Part shown: positions 16,897-25,598 of the stretch, piece by piece | Position numbering within the stretch: position 1 is the first letter of the stretch | How the letters are laid out: each line of letters begins with the position of its first letter | Assembly: GCF_000971155.1 (NCBI RefSeq) | Contig: NZ_BBLX01000006.1 | Span: forward strand, 165,833 to 229,832 | Length of the DNA: 64,000 nucleotides | Source of the DNA: Demequina maris | GTDB taxonomy: Bacteria > Actinomycetota > Actinomycetes > Actinomycetales > Demequinaceae | Reading direction: 5' to 3' | Translations under genes and position numbers: made by a program | Notes under the pieces: model-generated | What the model was told of the DNA's origin: nothing | The model's database searches: none | What the model saw: only the letters and a program-made list of their open reading frames with translations

Positions 16897-19896
16897 ATGA
16901 GCGCGCGCGAGGTCTCCTTCACCACGCTGCTGCGGCGTGCGGGTGCCGCCGACCCCACGCGGGCGGCGGGGCTCGTCGAGGAGATCCAGGAGATCGTCGG
17001 GATCGAGTTCCAGGACCCCGCGACGCTGGTGTCGTACCTGGCGGACCCCGACGCCGGCCTGCTCCAGCTCGTCCGCCTCGCGGAGGCGGCGCGCGACGCG
17101 GGCCACGTCGACACCCTCCGCGGGCTCGCCGCCACGGAGGCCGGCGCCAAGCTGGGCGTCCTGCTGGGCGGCTCGCTCGCGCTCGGCGACTTCCTCATCC
17201 GCCACCCCGAGCTGCTCGGTGACTTCGAGGCATGGGCGGACGCGCCGCCCTTCCCCGAGATCGACGTGCGGGCGGCGCTCCTCGAGGCCGTCGGCGCCGA
17301 CCCCGCGGACGATGCGCCGGTCGCCGCGATCGGCGGCGCCGAGGGGCAGCGCGCCATGAGGGTGGCGTACCGCCGCGCGCTCATGCGCGTCGCCTCCGAG
17401 GACCTCTACTCGCACGCGCCGCCCACGCTCATGCCCGCGGTCGGGGCCGCGCTCGCGGACCTCGCCGGCGCCGCGCTCGAGGCCGGCCTCGCGATCGCGC
17501 GCCACGACGAGCCGGACCACGCCGCAACGCGCCTCGCGATCATCGCGATGGGCAAGTGCGGGGCGCGCGAGCTCAACTACGTGTCCGACGTCGACGTCAT
17601 CTACGTCGCCGAGCCCGCCGAGGGCGTCGAGGACGACCGCTCGCTGCGCGTCGCCACCCGGCTCGCGGTCGCCGCCGCGAAGACCTGCTCGGGGATGGGC
17701 GTCGAGCCCGCGCTGTGGGAGGTCGACCCGAACCTGCGTCCCGAGGGACGTGACGGGCCGCTCGTGCGCAACGTGTCCGCGCATCGTGCCTACTACGAGA
17801 GGTGGGCGGAGACCTGGGAGTTCCAGGCGCTGCTCAAGGCGCGACCCGTCGCCGGCGACCCCGAGGTGGGCGAGCGCTACATCGAGGCGATGTGGCCCAT
17901 GGTGTGGAGCGCGGTCGAGCGCGACGGCTTCGTCGAGTCCGCGCAGGCGATGCGCCGCCGCGTCGAGCAGCACGTCCCGGCCGCCGAGGCGGACCGCCAG
18001 ATCAAGCTGGGTCCCGGCGGCCTGCGCGACGTCGAGTTCACCATCCAGATGCTGCAGCTGGTGCACGGCCGCGCCGACGAGTCGCTGCGCGTGCGCGGCA
18101 CGCTCGACGCGCTCGCGCGGCTGCGCGCCGGCGGGTACGTCGGCCGCCCGCAGGCCGCGACGATGGACCGGTCGTACCGCCAGCTCCGCGTGTGGGAGCA
18201 CCGGCTGCAGATGCGCAAGCTCACCCGCACCCACCTCATGCCCGAGGGGGACCAGGAGCGTCGCGTGCTCGCGCGCGCGTCCGGCTTCGCGACGGTGCAC
18301 TACATGGACGAGGTGTGGACGGACATCCGCCGCGACGTGCGCGCGATGCACCTCGAGATGTTCTACCGGCCCATCCTCCCGGTAGTCGCGCGGCTGTCCG
18401 CCGACGAGGCGCGGCTGGACGATGCGGCGGCCCGGGCCCGCCTCGCGGCGGTGGGCTTCGTCGACCCGGCGGGCGCCTACCGGCACATCCAGGCGCTCAC
18501 CGAGGGCGTGTCCCGGTCGGCGGCGATCCAGCGTCAGCTCATGCCGGCGATGATCGGCTGGTTCGCGCAGGGCGCGGACCCGGACGCGGGCCTGCTCGCG
18601 TTCCGTCAGCTGTCCGAGCAGCTCTCGAGCTCGCAGTGGTACCTCAAGCTGCTGCGCGACTCCGCCACGGCGGCCGAGCGACTGGCGCGGCTGCTGTCGA
18701 CCTCCGGCTACGTGGCGCGGGCGCTGCTCGCCTCGGGCGAGGCGGTGACGTGGCTCGACCGCGACGAGGACCTCGTGCCGCGCGCCTACGACCGGCTGTG
18801 GGGCGAGGCCGACGCGGTACTGCGCCGCTCGAACGACCCGCCGCAGGCGATCACGGCGCTGCGCGGTCTGCGCCGGCGCGAGCTGTCGCGCGTCGCGGCG
18901 GCGGACGTGCTCGGCATGATCAACGCCTCGCGCGCCGCGCTCGCGGTGTCGCACGCGGCCGACATGGTGATCGAGGGCGCGCTGCGCATCGCCCAGCACC
19001 AGGTGCGGGAGGCCCGCGGCCTCGACGCGCTCCCCATCCGCTTCGCGGTGATCGCGATGGGCCGCTACGGCGGGCTCGAGATGGGCTACCAGTCCGACGC
19101 GGACGTGCAGTTCGTGTGGGACGGCGACACCAAGGACGGCCAGGCGATCGCGGTGCAGATCGCGCAGGAGCTGCGCACCCTCCTGCAGAAGGTGGGGCCG
19201 CAGCCGCCGCTCGAGATCGACGCCGACCTGCGCCCCGAGGGTCGCAACGGGCCGCTGGCGCGCTCGCTCGCCTCGTGCACCGAGTACTACGGCCGCTGGG
19301 CGGACCCGTGGGAGGCGCAGGCGCTGCTGCGCGCCCGCCCCTGCGCCGGCGACACCGACCTGCGCGAGGCGTTCGTGCGCATGATCGACGGGGTCCGCTA
19401 CCCGGAGCGGCTGCCCGACGGCGCCCTCAAGCAGATGCGTCTGCTCAAGGCCCGCATGGAGGCCGAGCGGCTGCCGCGCGGCATCGACCCGCGCCGCCAC
19501 CTCAAGCTCGGACCCGGCGGGCTGTCCGACGTCGAGTGGGTGGTGCAGCTGACGCAGCTCCGGCACGGTCACGCCCACCCCGAGCTGCGCACCACCATCA
19601 CGCTGGAGGCGCTCGCCGCCGCCGCGGACCTCGACCTCATCTCGCGTCCGGACGCGACGCAGCTGCGCTCCGCCTGGGTGCTCGCGACGGACCTGCGCGG
19701 CGCCCTCGCGCTGCGCGGCAACGTGCGCGACACGGACGTGCTGCCGGGCGACGTGCGCGAGCTCGGCGTGCTCGCGGGGATCCTGGGCAGCAGCCTGACC
19801 GGCTCGCAGCTCGACGAGCGCTACTCGCGCAACGCCCGCCGCGCCCGCGGGGTCACCGAGCGGCTGTTCTTCGGCTGGGACGAGGACGCCCGGTGA
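16897..19896 (+). CDS. glnE: bifunctional glutamine synthetase adenylyltransferase/deadenylyltransferase
   Basis: A 999-residue enzyme that switches GlnA1 on and off by removing or adding AMP on its Tyr. Two nucleotidyltransferase halves are visible, each with the catalytic GxxDxD signature: LNYVSDVDVIYV near residue 226 (deadenylylase) and GYQSDADVQFV near residue 730 (adenylylase). Each half also has an RPEGR/GPL motif and a KLGPGGLxDVE(F/W) helical segment. ATG 16897 with AGAAGGGG ahead is chosen over an earlier in-frame ATG inside glnA2. Both neighbours read the same way; the downstream membrane protein overlaps by GTGA. Its presumed target glnA1 is 33 kb away in this window. Confidence 0.93.
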   Translation: MSAREVSFTTLLRRAGAADPTRAAGLVEEIQEIVGIEFQDPATLVSYLADPDAGLLQLVRLAEAARDAGHVDTLRGLAATEAGAKLGVLLGGSLALGDFLIRHPELLGDFEAWADAPPFPEIDVRAALLEAVGADPADDAPVAAIGGAEGQRAMRVAYRRALMRVASEDLYSHAPPTLMPAVGAALADLAGAALEAGLAIARHDEPDHAATRLAIIAMGKCGARELNYVSDVDVIYVAEPAEGVEDDRSLRVATRLAVAAAKTCSGMGVEPALWEVDPNLRPEGRDGPLVRNVSAHRAYYERWAETWEFQALLKARPVAGDPEVGERYIEAMWPMVWSAVERDGFVESAQAMRRRVEQHVPAAEADRQIKLGPGGLRDVEFTIQMLQLVHGRADESLRVRGTLDALARLRAGGYVGRPQAATMDRSYRQLRVWEHRLQMRKLTRTHLMPEGDQERRVLARASGFATVHYMDEVWTDIRRDVRAMHLEMFYRPILPVVARLSADEARLDDAAARARLAAVGFVDPAGAYRHIQALTEGVSRSAAIQRQLMPAMIGWFAQGADPDAGLLAFRQLSEQLSSSQWYLKLLRDSATAAERLARLLSTSGYVARALLASGEAVTWLDRDEDLVPRAYDRLWGEADAVLRRSNDPPQAITALRGLRRRELSRVAAADVLGMINASRAALAVSHAADMVIEGALRIAQHQVREARGLDALPIRFAVIAMGRYGGLEMGYQSDADVQFVWDGDTKDGQAIAVQIAQELRTLLQKVGPQPPLEIDADLRPEGRNGPLARSLASCTEYYGRWADPWEAQALLRARPCAGDTDLREAFVRMIDGVRYPERLPDGALKQMRLLKARMEAERLPRGIDPRRHLKLGPGGLSDVEWVVQLTQLRHGHAHPELRTTITLEALAAAADLDLISRPDATQLRSAWVLATDLRGALALRGNVRDTDVLPGDVRELGVLAGILGSSLTGSQLDERYSRNARRARGVTERLFFGWDEDAR

Positions 19897-20768
19897 GCGC
19901 GCTGCGGACCGTGCTGTCCGCCCTCCTCATCATCCTCGGCGGCTCGCTCATCGCGCTGTGGGCGGTGAGCGGCGTCGTGGTGAAGGCTGTCGAGGACGGC
20001 ACCGCGGTGCAGGGCATCGCCGAGCGGGCGCTCGCGAACGACGTGATCGTCGACGCGGTCGGCACCGCGATCGCGGACGGCACGCTCGACGCGCTCGCCG
20101 ACGCCGGCCTCGACCTGTCGATCCTCGGCCTCGACGACGTCGTCCGCAACGCGATCGAGGGCGCGGCGCGCACGCGCGACTTCCGCGAGGCGGTCCTCGA
20201 CCAGGTGGACGATGCGCACGGCCAGCTCGCGGCCGAGCTCACCGCGGAGGACAGGGACCCGGGACCGCTCGTCATCGAGATCGACGCGTCCGCGTACGTC
20301 AACGGGCAGATCGACCAGATCCCCGTGGTGGGGGAGCGTGCGCCCGAGGTGACGATCGCCCCGGTGCCCGTCGAGGTCATGGACGCCGACACGTTCGACG
20401 ACGTCCGCACCGGCTACCGCCTCATGGAGCTCGCGGAGCGGTGGGCGCTGTGGGCCGGGATCGCGCTCATCCTGGTCGGGCTCGTGGTGACGCACCGCAC
20501 CCGCTGGTTCATGGCGAAGGCGGGGCTCGCGGTCGGGGTCATCGCCGGCGGCCTGTGGCTCGCGCTGCGGTGGTGGGGAGTCGACGGTATCGCCGCGGTG
20601 CTGCCCGGCGGCGCGGAGGGCACGGCCGGCAGCGCGCTGATCCGCATCGTGAGCGAGGACACGGTGGCGATGCTCGAGGACCGGCTGAGCGTCGTCGCGC
20701 TCGTGGCCTTCGCGGTGGCGGCGGTGTTCCTCGTGGTCGCGCTGGTGGCCCGCCCGCGGGCGGCGTAA
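19893..20768 (+). CDS. hypothetical membrane protein coupled to glnE
   Basis: A 291-residue protein starting at GTG 19893, which overlaps the glnE stop as GTGA. One hydrophobic segment near the N-terminus (about residues 7-28) is followed by some 155 residues outside or in loops, including a repeated VDAVGTAIADGTLDALADAGLDL-like Ala/Asp stretch. Three further hydrophobic segments follow at about 185-205, 210-232 and 262-287. I recognise no named family; its style resembles actinobacterial membrane proteins annotated as hypothetical. Co-translation with glnE suggests co-expression only. A long inverted repeat lies just downstream. Confidence 0.65.
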   Translation: MSALRTVLSALLIILGGSLIALWAVSGVVVKAVEDGTAVQGIAERALANDVIVDAVGTAIADGTLDALADAGLDLSILGLDDVVRNAIEGAARTRDFREAVLDQVDDAHGQLAAELTAEDRDPGPLVIEIDASAYVNGQIDQIPVVGERAPEVTIAPVPVEVMDADTFDDVRTGYRLMELAERWALWAGIALILVGLVVTHRTRWFMAKAGLAVGVIAGGLWLALRWWGVDGIAAVLPGGAEGTAGSALIRIVSEDTVAMLEDRLSVVALVAFAVAAVFLVVALVARPRAA

Positions 20769-20811
20769 CGCGGCAGCTCCAACCCGCCCGCCCCAACCCT
20801 CGCCCCAGGTT

Positions 20812-20893
20812 CGCAAGTCACACATCTGACGCCGGGTGTGCGCGCGATCGTGCGGCGGTGCGGAGCCACCGGTCGCCAGATGTGTGACTTGCG
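20812..20893. terminator. long inverted repeat between convergent genes
   Basis: Perfectly complementary 17-base arms (20812-20828, containing GCAAGTCACACATCTG, and 20877-20893) flank 48 bases. The element sits between the stop of the glnE-linked membrane protein and the stop of the convergent PfkB gene, so it could act as a bidirectional terminator or be a small non-autonomous mobile remnant. The arms are AT-richer than their surroundings. A comparable 20-base hairpin with a related CACAT core occurs at 53063-53128. Confidence 0.6.
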
Positions 20894-20929
20894 GTGGTGG
20901 GGGTCGGTGGTGGGGTCCGCGGCGGCGGG

Positions 20930-21838
20930 CTACGGCCGCGGCGCGCGCGGGGCGTCGAGCAGCGGGGACAGCTGGCGGCTCGTGATCGCGCGGACCGCCT
21001 GCGCGGACCCCGCCTCGAGCGCCTCCCACAGCGCGTCGCCGGTGAGCGCGGCGGCGCCTCCCACGCGCAGCGCGTGCGACATCACGCCGGCGGCGAAGGC
21101 GTCGCCGGCGCCGTTGGGGTCGACCACGTCGACCTTGGGCGCCTCGACCCGCGCGAAGGACCCGTCCGGGCCGACGGCGATCGCACCCCGCGCGCCCAGC
21201 GTGCAGACCGCGAGCGTCTTGCCGTCGGCGACGAGGCCGCGCAGGTACGTGGACGGTGCGTCGATCCGGTCGCCGTTCATCAGCACCACGTCCGCGGCCT
21301 CGAGGAAGGGCCGATGGAAGGCCTCCTCGCCGTCGTAGTCGTGGAGGTCCACCCACACCTCGTGCGCGAGCGCGGACACCTCGGGGATGAGGCGGCGCGA
21401 CAGCTCGGACAGGTCGAGGAAGACGGCGCGGGCCTGCGCGAGAGCCTCCCGCGCGGTGGCGCGGGCACGCCGCAGCTCCTCCTCGGGGATCGCGCCGGCG
21501 GCCTGGAGGTAGATGGACACGCGCTCGCCCCGCGCGGACATGAGGTTGAGGTGGCGCTCGCTCGGCCCGTCGGTGCGGACGGCGCGCAGATCGATGCCGC
21601 AGCCGCGCAGGGCGTCCATGAGGCCCTCGCCCGTCGCATCGTCCCCCTGCGTGGTGAGGAGCATGGTGGCGACGCCGCGATCGACCAGGTGGAGCGCCTT
21701 GCCTGCGGACGTGCCGCCGAGCGCGGTGGTCGTGGAGCGTGCGAAGACGGTGTGCGGCTCGGGGCGCGGGAGCTCGTCGAGCAGGACGATCTGGTTCTCG
21801 CTCGTGGGGCCCACGACGAGCACGTCGACGTCAGTCAT
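20930..21838 (-). CDS. PfkB-family carbohydrate kinase
   Basis: A 302-residue ribokinase-superfamily sugar kinase. Substrate-side motif ALGGTSAGKALHLVDRG is near residue 40, and the C-terminal PfkB signature with catalytic Asp is VDPNGAGDAFAAG near residue 245. The phosphorylated sugar cannot be named. It overlaps the lacI-type gene by eight bases and so belongs to the alpha-glucosidase/LacI operon, suggesting it handles a sugar released or controlled by that system. Confidence 0.85.
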   Translation of the reverse strand: MTDVDVLVVGPTSENQIVLLDELPRPEPHTVFARSTTTALGGTSAGKALHLVDRGVATMLLTTQGDDATGEGLMDALRGCGIDLRAVRTDGPSERHLNLMSARGERVSIYLQAAGAIPEEELRRARATAREALAQARAVFLDLSELSRRLIPEVSALAHEVWVDLHDYDGEEAFHRPFLEAADVVLMNGDRIDAPSTYLRGLVADGKTLAVCTLGARGAIAVGPDGSFARVEAPKVDVVDPNGAGDAFAAGVMSHALRVGGAAALTGDALWEALEAGSAQAVRAITSRQLSPLLDAPRAPRP

Positions 21839-22862
21839 GGTGGCCCGGCGCGACGGCGGTGGAGCGGCGCACGGTGAGGTCGTAGGGGAGCTCGCGCGCG
21901 GTGTGCTCGTGCGGGCCCTGGGGGCGCAGCTCAGCGAGCAGCAGCTCGGCGGCCAGGCGGCCCTGCTCGACGGGCCGCTGGTCGACGGTGGTGAGGCCGA
22001 AGAACGTGCCCAGCTCGTGCCCGTCGATGCCGATCACCGAGAGGTCCTCGGGCACGCGCAGCCCGAGCGAGCGAGCGGCGAGGATCGCGCCGATCGCCAT
22101 CTCGTCCGACGCCGCGAAGATCGCGGTGGGCCGGCGGCGCGGGTCGCCGAGGATCTGCAGCGCCGCCTGGTGGCCGCCCTCGATGGTGAAGTCGCCGTCC
22201 AGGCGCAGCGCCGGGTCGAGCTCGATGCCGGCCGCGGTGAGCGCGTCCTCGTAGCCCTGGCGGCGGCGGGCCGGCAGGTGGAAGTCGAGGTTGAAGCCCT
22301 CGGAGCCGCCGATGAACGCGATGCGCCGGTGACCGAGCGACGTGAGGTGGGAGGTGGCGAGGTTCGCGACGGCGCGGTCGTCGAGGCTCAGCGTGGTAAC
22401 GCCGCGCAGCGGGCCGCCGAGGCCGACCATCGGCTTGCCGAGGTCGTGGATCCGGTCGAGCTCCTCGTCGGTGAGCTCGAGCGACACCGCGATGAACGCG
22501 TCGACGCGCTTGCGGCCCAGGAACTCGGAGAACAGGCGACGGCGCCGCTCGGGATGCCGGTCGGTGTCCTCGAGGTGGTAGAGCGTGAGGTCGTAGCCCG
22601 CGTCGGCGAGCGCGCGGTGGGCGCCCTTGAGCACGCTCGCGTAGTACCAGCTGCCCAGGTAGGGCATCACGATGCCGACGTTCCGGGTGCGGCCGGAGGC
22701 GAGGGACGATGCGGTGGCGGAGGCGACGTAGCCGAGCTCCCGGGCGGCCTCCTCGACCTTGAGGCGCGTGGACTCCGAGACGGTGGACTTGCCCGCGAGC
22801 GCCCGCGAGACGGTCGCGGTCGACACGCCCGCCAGCTCGGCCACCCGCTGGATCGTCGCCAC
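21831..22862 (-). CDS. LacI family transcriptional regulator
   Basis: A 343-residue repressor. The helix-turn-helix is at the very N-terminus: ATIQRVAELAGVSTATVSRAL, with the hinge ARELGYVAS, then a periplasmic-binding-protein-like effector domain containing GLGGPLRGVTTLSLDDRAV and DLSVIGIDGHE. GTG 22862 with AAGGAG ahead gives the canonical start; the longer frame adds a non-family Arg-rich leader. It is placed between the alpha-glucosidase and the kinase. A perfect LacI-family box upstream of the alpha-glucosidase is its likely operator, so it probably represses an alpha-glucoside utilisation operon. Confidence 0.88.
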   Translation of the reverse strand: MATIQRVAELAGVSTATVSRALAGKSTVSESTRLKVEEAARELGYVASATASSLASGRTRNVGIVMPYLGSWYYASVLKGAHRALADAGYDLTLYHLEDTDRHPERRRRLFSEFLGRKRVDAFIAVSLELTDEELDRIHDLGKPMVGLGGPLRGVTTLSLDDRAVANLATSHLTSLGHRRIAFIGGSEGFNLDFHLPARRRQGYEDALTAAGIELDPALRLDGDFTIEGGHQAALQILGDPRRRPTAIFAASDEMAIGAILAARSLGLRVPEDLSVIGIDGHELGTFFGLTTVDQRPVEQGRLAAELLLAELRPQGPHEHTARELPYDLTVRRSTAVAPGHHD

Positions 22863-22932
22863 CCTCGGCTCCTTCCGTCCGTGCCGGCCGCCCCGCCTGA
22901 GCGAGGCGGCCGCCCGCAATCCTGCGGGAATC

Positions 22933-24591
22933 CTACTCGGGCACGCGCACCCAGATCGTCGCGTCCTTGGGCAGCATGCCGTCCTCGAGCGCGTGCGAGG
23001 AGACGAGCACCTCGCCCTCGACCGGGAACGGCTCGCCGCTCACGTTCGCGACGATGTGGACGTCGCCCACCCGGTGCGCGAGCACGCCCTCGGGGGTCTC
23101 GTCCCACGTCACGGCGCCGGCGCCGGTGCCGAGCCCGAGCTCGTGACGCAGGCGCAGCGCCGCGCGGTACATCTCGAGCGTCGAGCCCTCGGTGCCCAGC
23201 TGCGCGTCGCGCGCGAGCACCCCGTAGATCTCGGGCTGCGGGAGCCACGCGTCGCCGGTCGGGGAGAAGCCGTACGCGGGCCCGTCGGCCTCCCACGGCA
23301 GCGGCACGCGGCAGCCGTCGCGGCCGTAGCGCTCGCCCTCGGTGCGGTGCCACGTCGGGTCCTGGCGCGCGTGGCCCGGGATGTCGACGGCCTCGGGCAG
23401 GCCGAGCTCCTCGCCCTGGTAGAGGTAGGCGCCGCCGGGCAGCGACAGCATGAGCAGCGAGGCGGCGCGGGCGCGGCGGATGCCCTCGTCGATGTCGGGC
23501 AGGCCAGGGGTCTCGGGACCGACGCCGTGACCCTGCGGGGTGTCCTCGCCGAGCGACAGGCGCGTGGCGTGGCGGATCATGTCGTGGTTCGACAGCACCC
23601 ACGTGGACGGGGCGCCGACCGCGCCGAACGTCGCGATCGAGTCGTCGATGACCGCGCGGAGGGCGGCCGCGTCCCAGCCGGTCTCCATGTAGCCGAAGTT
23701 GAAGGTCTGGTGCATCTCGTCGGGACGCACCCAGTTGGCCATGAAGTCGAGCGGGTAGACCCAGGCCTCGGCCGCGAGGATGCGGTCGCCGTCGTACTCG
23801 TCGACGATGCGGCGCCAGCGGCGCCACACCTCGTGGACGCCGTCCTGGGCCCAGTACGGCGACTGGGTCGCGGCGCCGCCGCCCATGGAGGCCTCGTCGT
23901 CCGCCTGGACGAAGTCGGGCAGGCCGTCGGCCTTGATGAGTCCGTGCGCCACGTCGACGCGGAAGCCGTCGACGCCGCGGTCGAGCCAGAAGCGCAGGAC
24001 GTCGTCGAACTCGGCGCGGACCTCCTCGAGCTCCCAGTTGAAGTCGGGCTGCGACGAGTCGAAGATGTGCAGGTACCACTGGCCCGGCGTGCCGTCGGCC
24101 TCGGTGACGCGGGTCCACATGGGGCCGCCGAAGACGGACTCCCAGTTGTTCGGGGGCAGCTCGCCGTTCTCGCCCTTGCCGTCGCGGAACATGTAGCGCG
24201 CGCGCTCGGGGGAGCCGGGCGCGGCCGCGAGCGCCGCCTGGAACCACGGGTGGTCCGAGCTCGAGTGGTTGGGGACGATGTCCGCGACGACGCGCAGGCC
24301 GAGCTCGTGCGCGCGGGCCACCATGGCGTCGAAGTCCTCGAGCGTGCCGAACAGCGGGTCGACGTCGCGGAAGTCGGAGACGTCGTAGCCGGCGTCGCGC
24401 TGCGGGGAGCGGTAGAAGGGCGACAGCCAGATGGCGTCGACGCCGAGGTCCGCGAGCGAGTCGAGGCGTGCCGTGATGCCACGCAGATCGCCCACGCCGG
24501 TGCCGTTCGAGTCCGCGAACGAGCGGGGGTAGATCTGGTAGATGACGGAGGAGCGCCACCACTCCTGGTCGCGTGCGTCGGTGGGGGCCAC
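22933..24591 (-). CDS. alpha-glucosidase, glycoside hydrolase family 13
   Basis: A 552-residue cytosolic enzyme of the oligo-1,6-glucosidase/alpha-glucosidase subgroup that splits glucose from short alpha-glucosides. GH13 conserved regions are complete: DIVPNHSS (region I), GFRVDVAHGL with the nucleophile Asp near residue 211 (II), ILAAEAWVY with the acid Glu near 273 (III) and VLSNHDMIR (IV). WWRSSVIYQIYPRSFADSNGTG is the standard N-terminus. GTG 24591 preceded by GAGAGGA is chosen; the frame runs upstream to 25263 but through non-conserved sequence. Expression is probably controlled by the LacI box 87 bases upstream. Confidence 0.9.
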   Translation of the reverse strand: MAPTDARDQEWWRSSVIYQIYPRSFADSNGTGVGDLRGITARLDSLADLGVDAIWLSPFYRSPQRDAGYDVSDFRDVDPLFGTLEDFDAMVARAHELGLRVVADIVPNHSSSDHPWFQAALAAAPGSPERARYMFRDGKGENGELPPNNWESVFGGPMWTRVTEADGTPGQWYLHIFDSSQPDFNWELEEVRAEFDDVLRFWLDRGVDGFRVDVAHGLIKADGLPDFVQADDEASMGGGAATQSPYWAQDGVHEVWRRWRRIVDEYDGDRILAAEAWVYPLDFMANWVRPDEMHQTFNFGYMETGWDAAALRAVIDDSIATFGAVGAPSTWVLSNHDMIRHATRLSLGEDTPQGHGVGPETPGLPDIDEGIRRARAASLLMLSLPGGAYLYQGEELGLPEAVDIPGHARQDPTWHRTEGERYGRDGCRVPLPWEADGPAYGFSPTGDAWLPQPEIYGVLARDAQLGTEGSTLEMYRAALRLRHELGLGTGAGAVTWDETPEGVLAHRVGDVHIVANVSGEPFPVEGEVLVSSHALEDGMLPKDATIWVRVPE

Positions 24592-24677
24592 GGTGTCCTC
24601 TCGTTCACATCCGGCCCGGATCTCGGGCACGAAGGAACCCGCGTGCGCGTCGTCGAGCCTCGCGGGGTCCCGCCCAA

Positions 24678-24691
24678 TGTAAGCGGTTGCA
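24678..24691. promoter_or_regulatory. LacI-family operator upstream of the alpha-glucosidase
   Basis: TGTAAGCGGTTGCA fits the LacI/GalR/MalR consensus TGNAANCGNTTNCA at every fixed position, with the diagnostic central CG. It lies 87 bases before the alpha-glucosidase start, in the divergent gap with ribA. The LacI-type gene two genes downstream is the obvious candidate to bind it. I found no second copy near the lacI gene itself. Confidence 0.75.
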
Positions 24692-24793
24692 GTCTCGCGG
24701 CGCAAACCGGCGCGCGGGCGGTGGGAATCGCCGACCCTGGATGGTTGTTGCGTCACCCAACCACGCGCGTGCGCGCCCGCCCGAGGAGGACCG

Positions 24794-25525
24794 ATGACCG
24801 CGATCTGCCCCAGCCGCCGCGACGATGCGCGGGCGACTCCCGTGACCGGGCCCGCCGCCGCATCGTCCGACCGCCCGCTCGACCCGCCCGCCGCCGAGGT
24901 GCGCACGGCCGTCACCGTGCCGCTGCGCTTCCCCGACGGGTACGCCGCGACCGGGCGCGTGATGACGTTCGACGGGCTCGTCGACGGGCGCGAGCACCTC
25001 GCGATCGGCCTGGGCGACTGGGAGGGTGCGCTGGCGCGTGCGGCCGCCGGGGGAGAGGCGCCGCTGGTGCGCCCGCACTCGGAGTGCCTCACCGGGGACG
25101 TGCTGGGCTCGGAGCGGTGCGACTGCGGCCCGCAGCTGCGCGAGGCCGTCGAGCGCATCGCCGAGACCGGCGGCCTCCTGCTGTACCTGCGCCAGGAGGG
25201 ACGCGGCATCGGCCTGTACGCGAAGCTCGACGCGTACGCGCTGCAGGACGCGGGCCTCGACACGTACGAGGCGAACGTCGCGCTCGGCCACGGCGAGGAC
25301 GAGCGCGACTACGCGCCCGCGTCCCAGATGCTGCGCGCGGTGGGCGCGGACCGCATCCGCCTGCTCAGCAACAACCCGGACAAGGGCGCGCAGCTCGAGC
25401 TGCTCGGCGTCGCGGTCGACGAGCGGGTGCCCACCGGCGTCCACGTGACCGACGCGAACGCGCGCTACCTGGCCGCGAAGGTCGAGCACACCGACCACAC
25501 GATCGCGCTGCCCGACCGCGCCTGA
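24794..25525 (+). CDS. ribA: GTP cyclohydrolase II
   Basis: A 243-residue stand-alone enzyme opening the imidazole ring of GTP, the first step of riboflavin synthesis. The zinc ligands Cys98, Cys109 and Cys111 lie in SECLTGDVLGSERCDCG, and the catalytic region is RQEGRGIGLYAK, followed by ADRIRLLSNNPDK. The first 38 or so residues are an Ala/Pro-rich extension absent from the core family, and this extension holds two copies of the repeated GACGATGCG motif in opposite orientations. There is no DHBP-synthase domain, so it is RibA rather than Rib[10 protein letters not shown] precedes ATG 24794. Confidence 0.9.
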   Translation: MTAICPSRRDDARATPVTGPAAASSDRPLDPPAAEVRTAVTVPLRFPDGYAATGRVMTFDGLVDGREHLAIGLGDWEGALARAAAGGEAPLVRPHSECLTGDVLGSERCDCGPQLREAVERIAETGGLLLYLRQEGRGIGLYAKLDAYALQDAGLDTYEANVALGHGEDERDYAPASQMLRAVGADRIRLLSNNPDKGAQLELLGVAVDERVPTGVHVTDANARYLAAKVEHTDHTIALPDRA

Positions 25526-25538
25526 GCGGCCCCACCGG

Positions 25539-25544
25539 TTGACA
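25539..25544 (+). promoter_or_regulatory. possible -35 element before the DUF2235 gene
   Basis: A perfect TTGACA occurs 55 bases before the GTG start of the DUF2235 gene. The expected -10 position (around 25562) reads TCTGCT, which is poor, and TTGAAT is too far away. The promoter is therefore only tentative. Confidence 0.3.
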
Positions 25545-25598
25545 GTTCCCCCTGGCAGGCGTCTGCTTGAATGAGGCGCGGTTATCGGGGGAGGCATC

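Noticed and set aside
16846..19578. Very long open frame (about 910 codons) on the minus strand opposite glnE
   Set aside because: It is the antisense shadow of a strongly GC3-biased gene: composition is His/Arg/Val/Glu-rich with no recognisable domain, while the + strand encodes complete GlnE motifs.
25539..25572. Full sigma-70 promoter before the DUF2235 gene
   Set aside because: TTGACA is perfect, but no acceptable -10 lies 16-19 bases away, so only the -35 is listed with low confidence.
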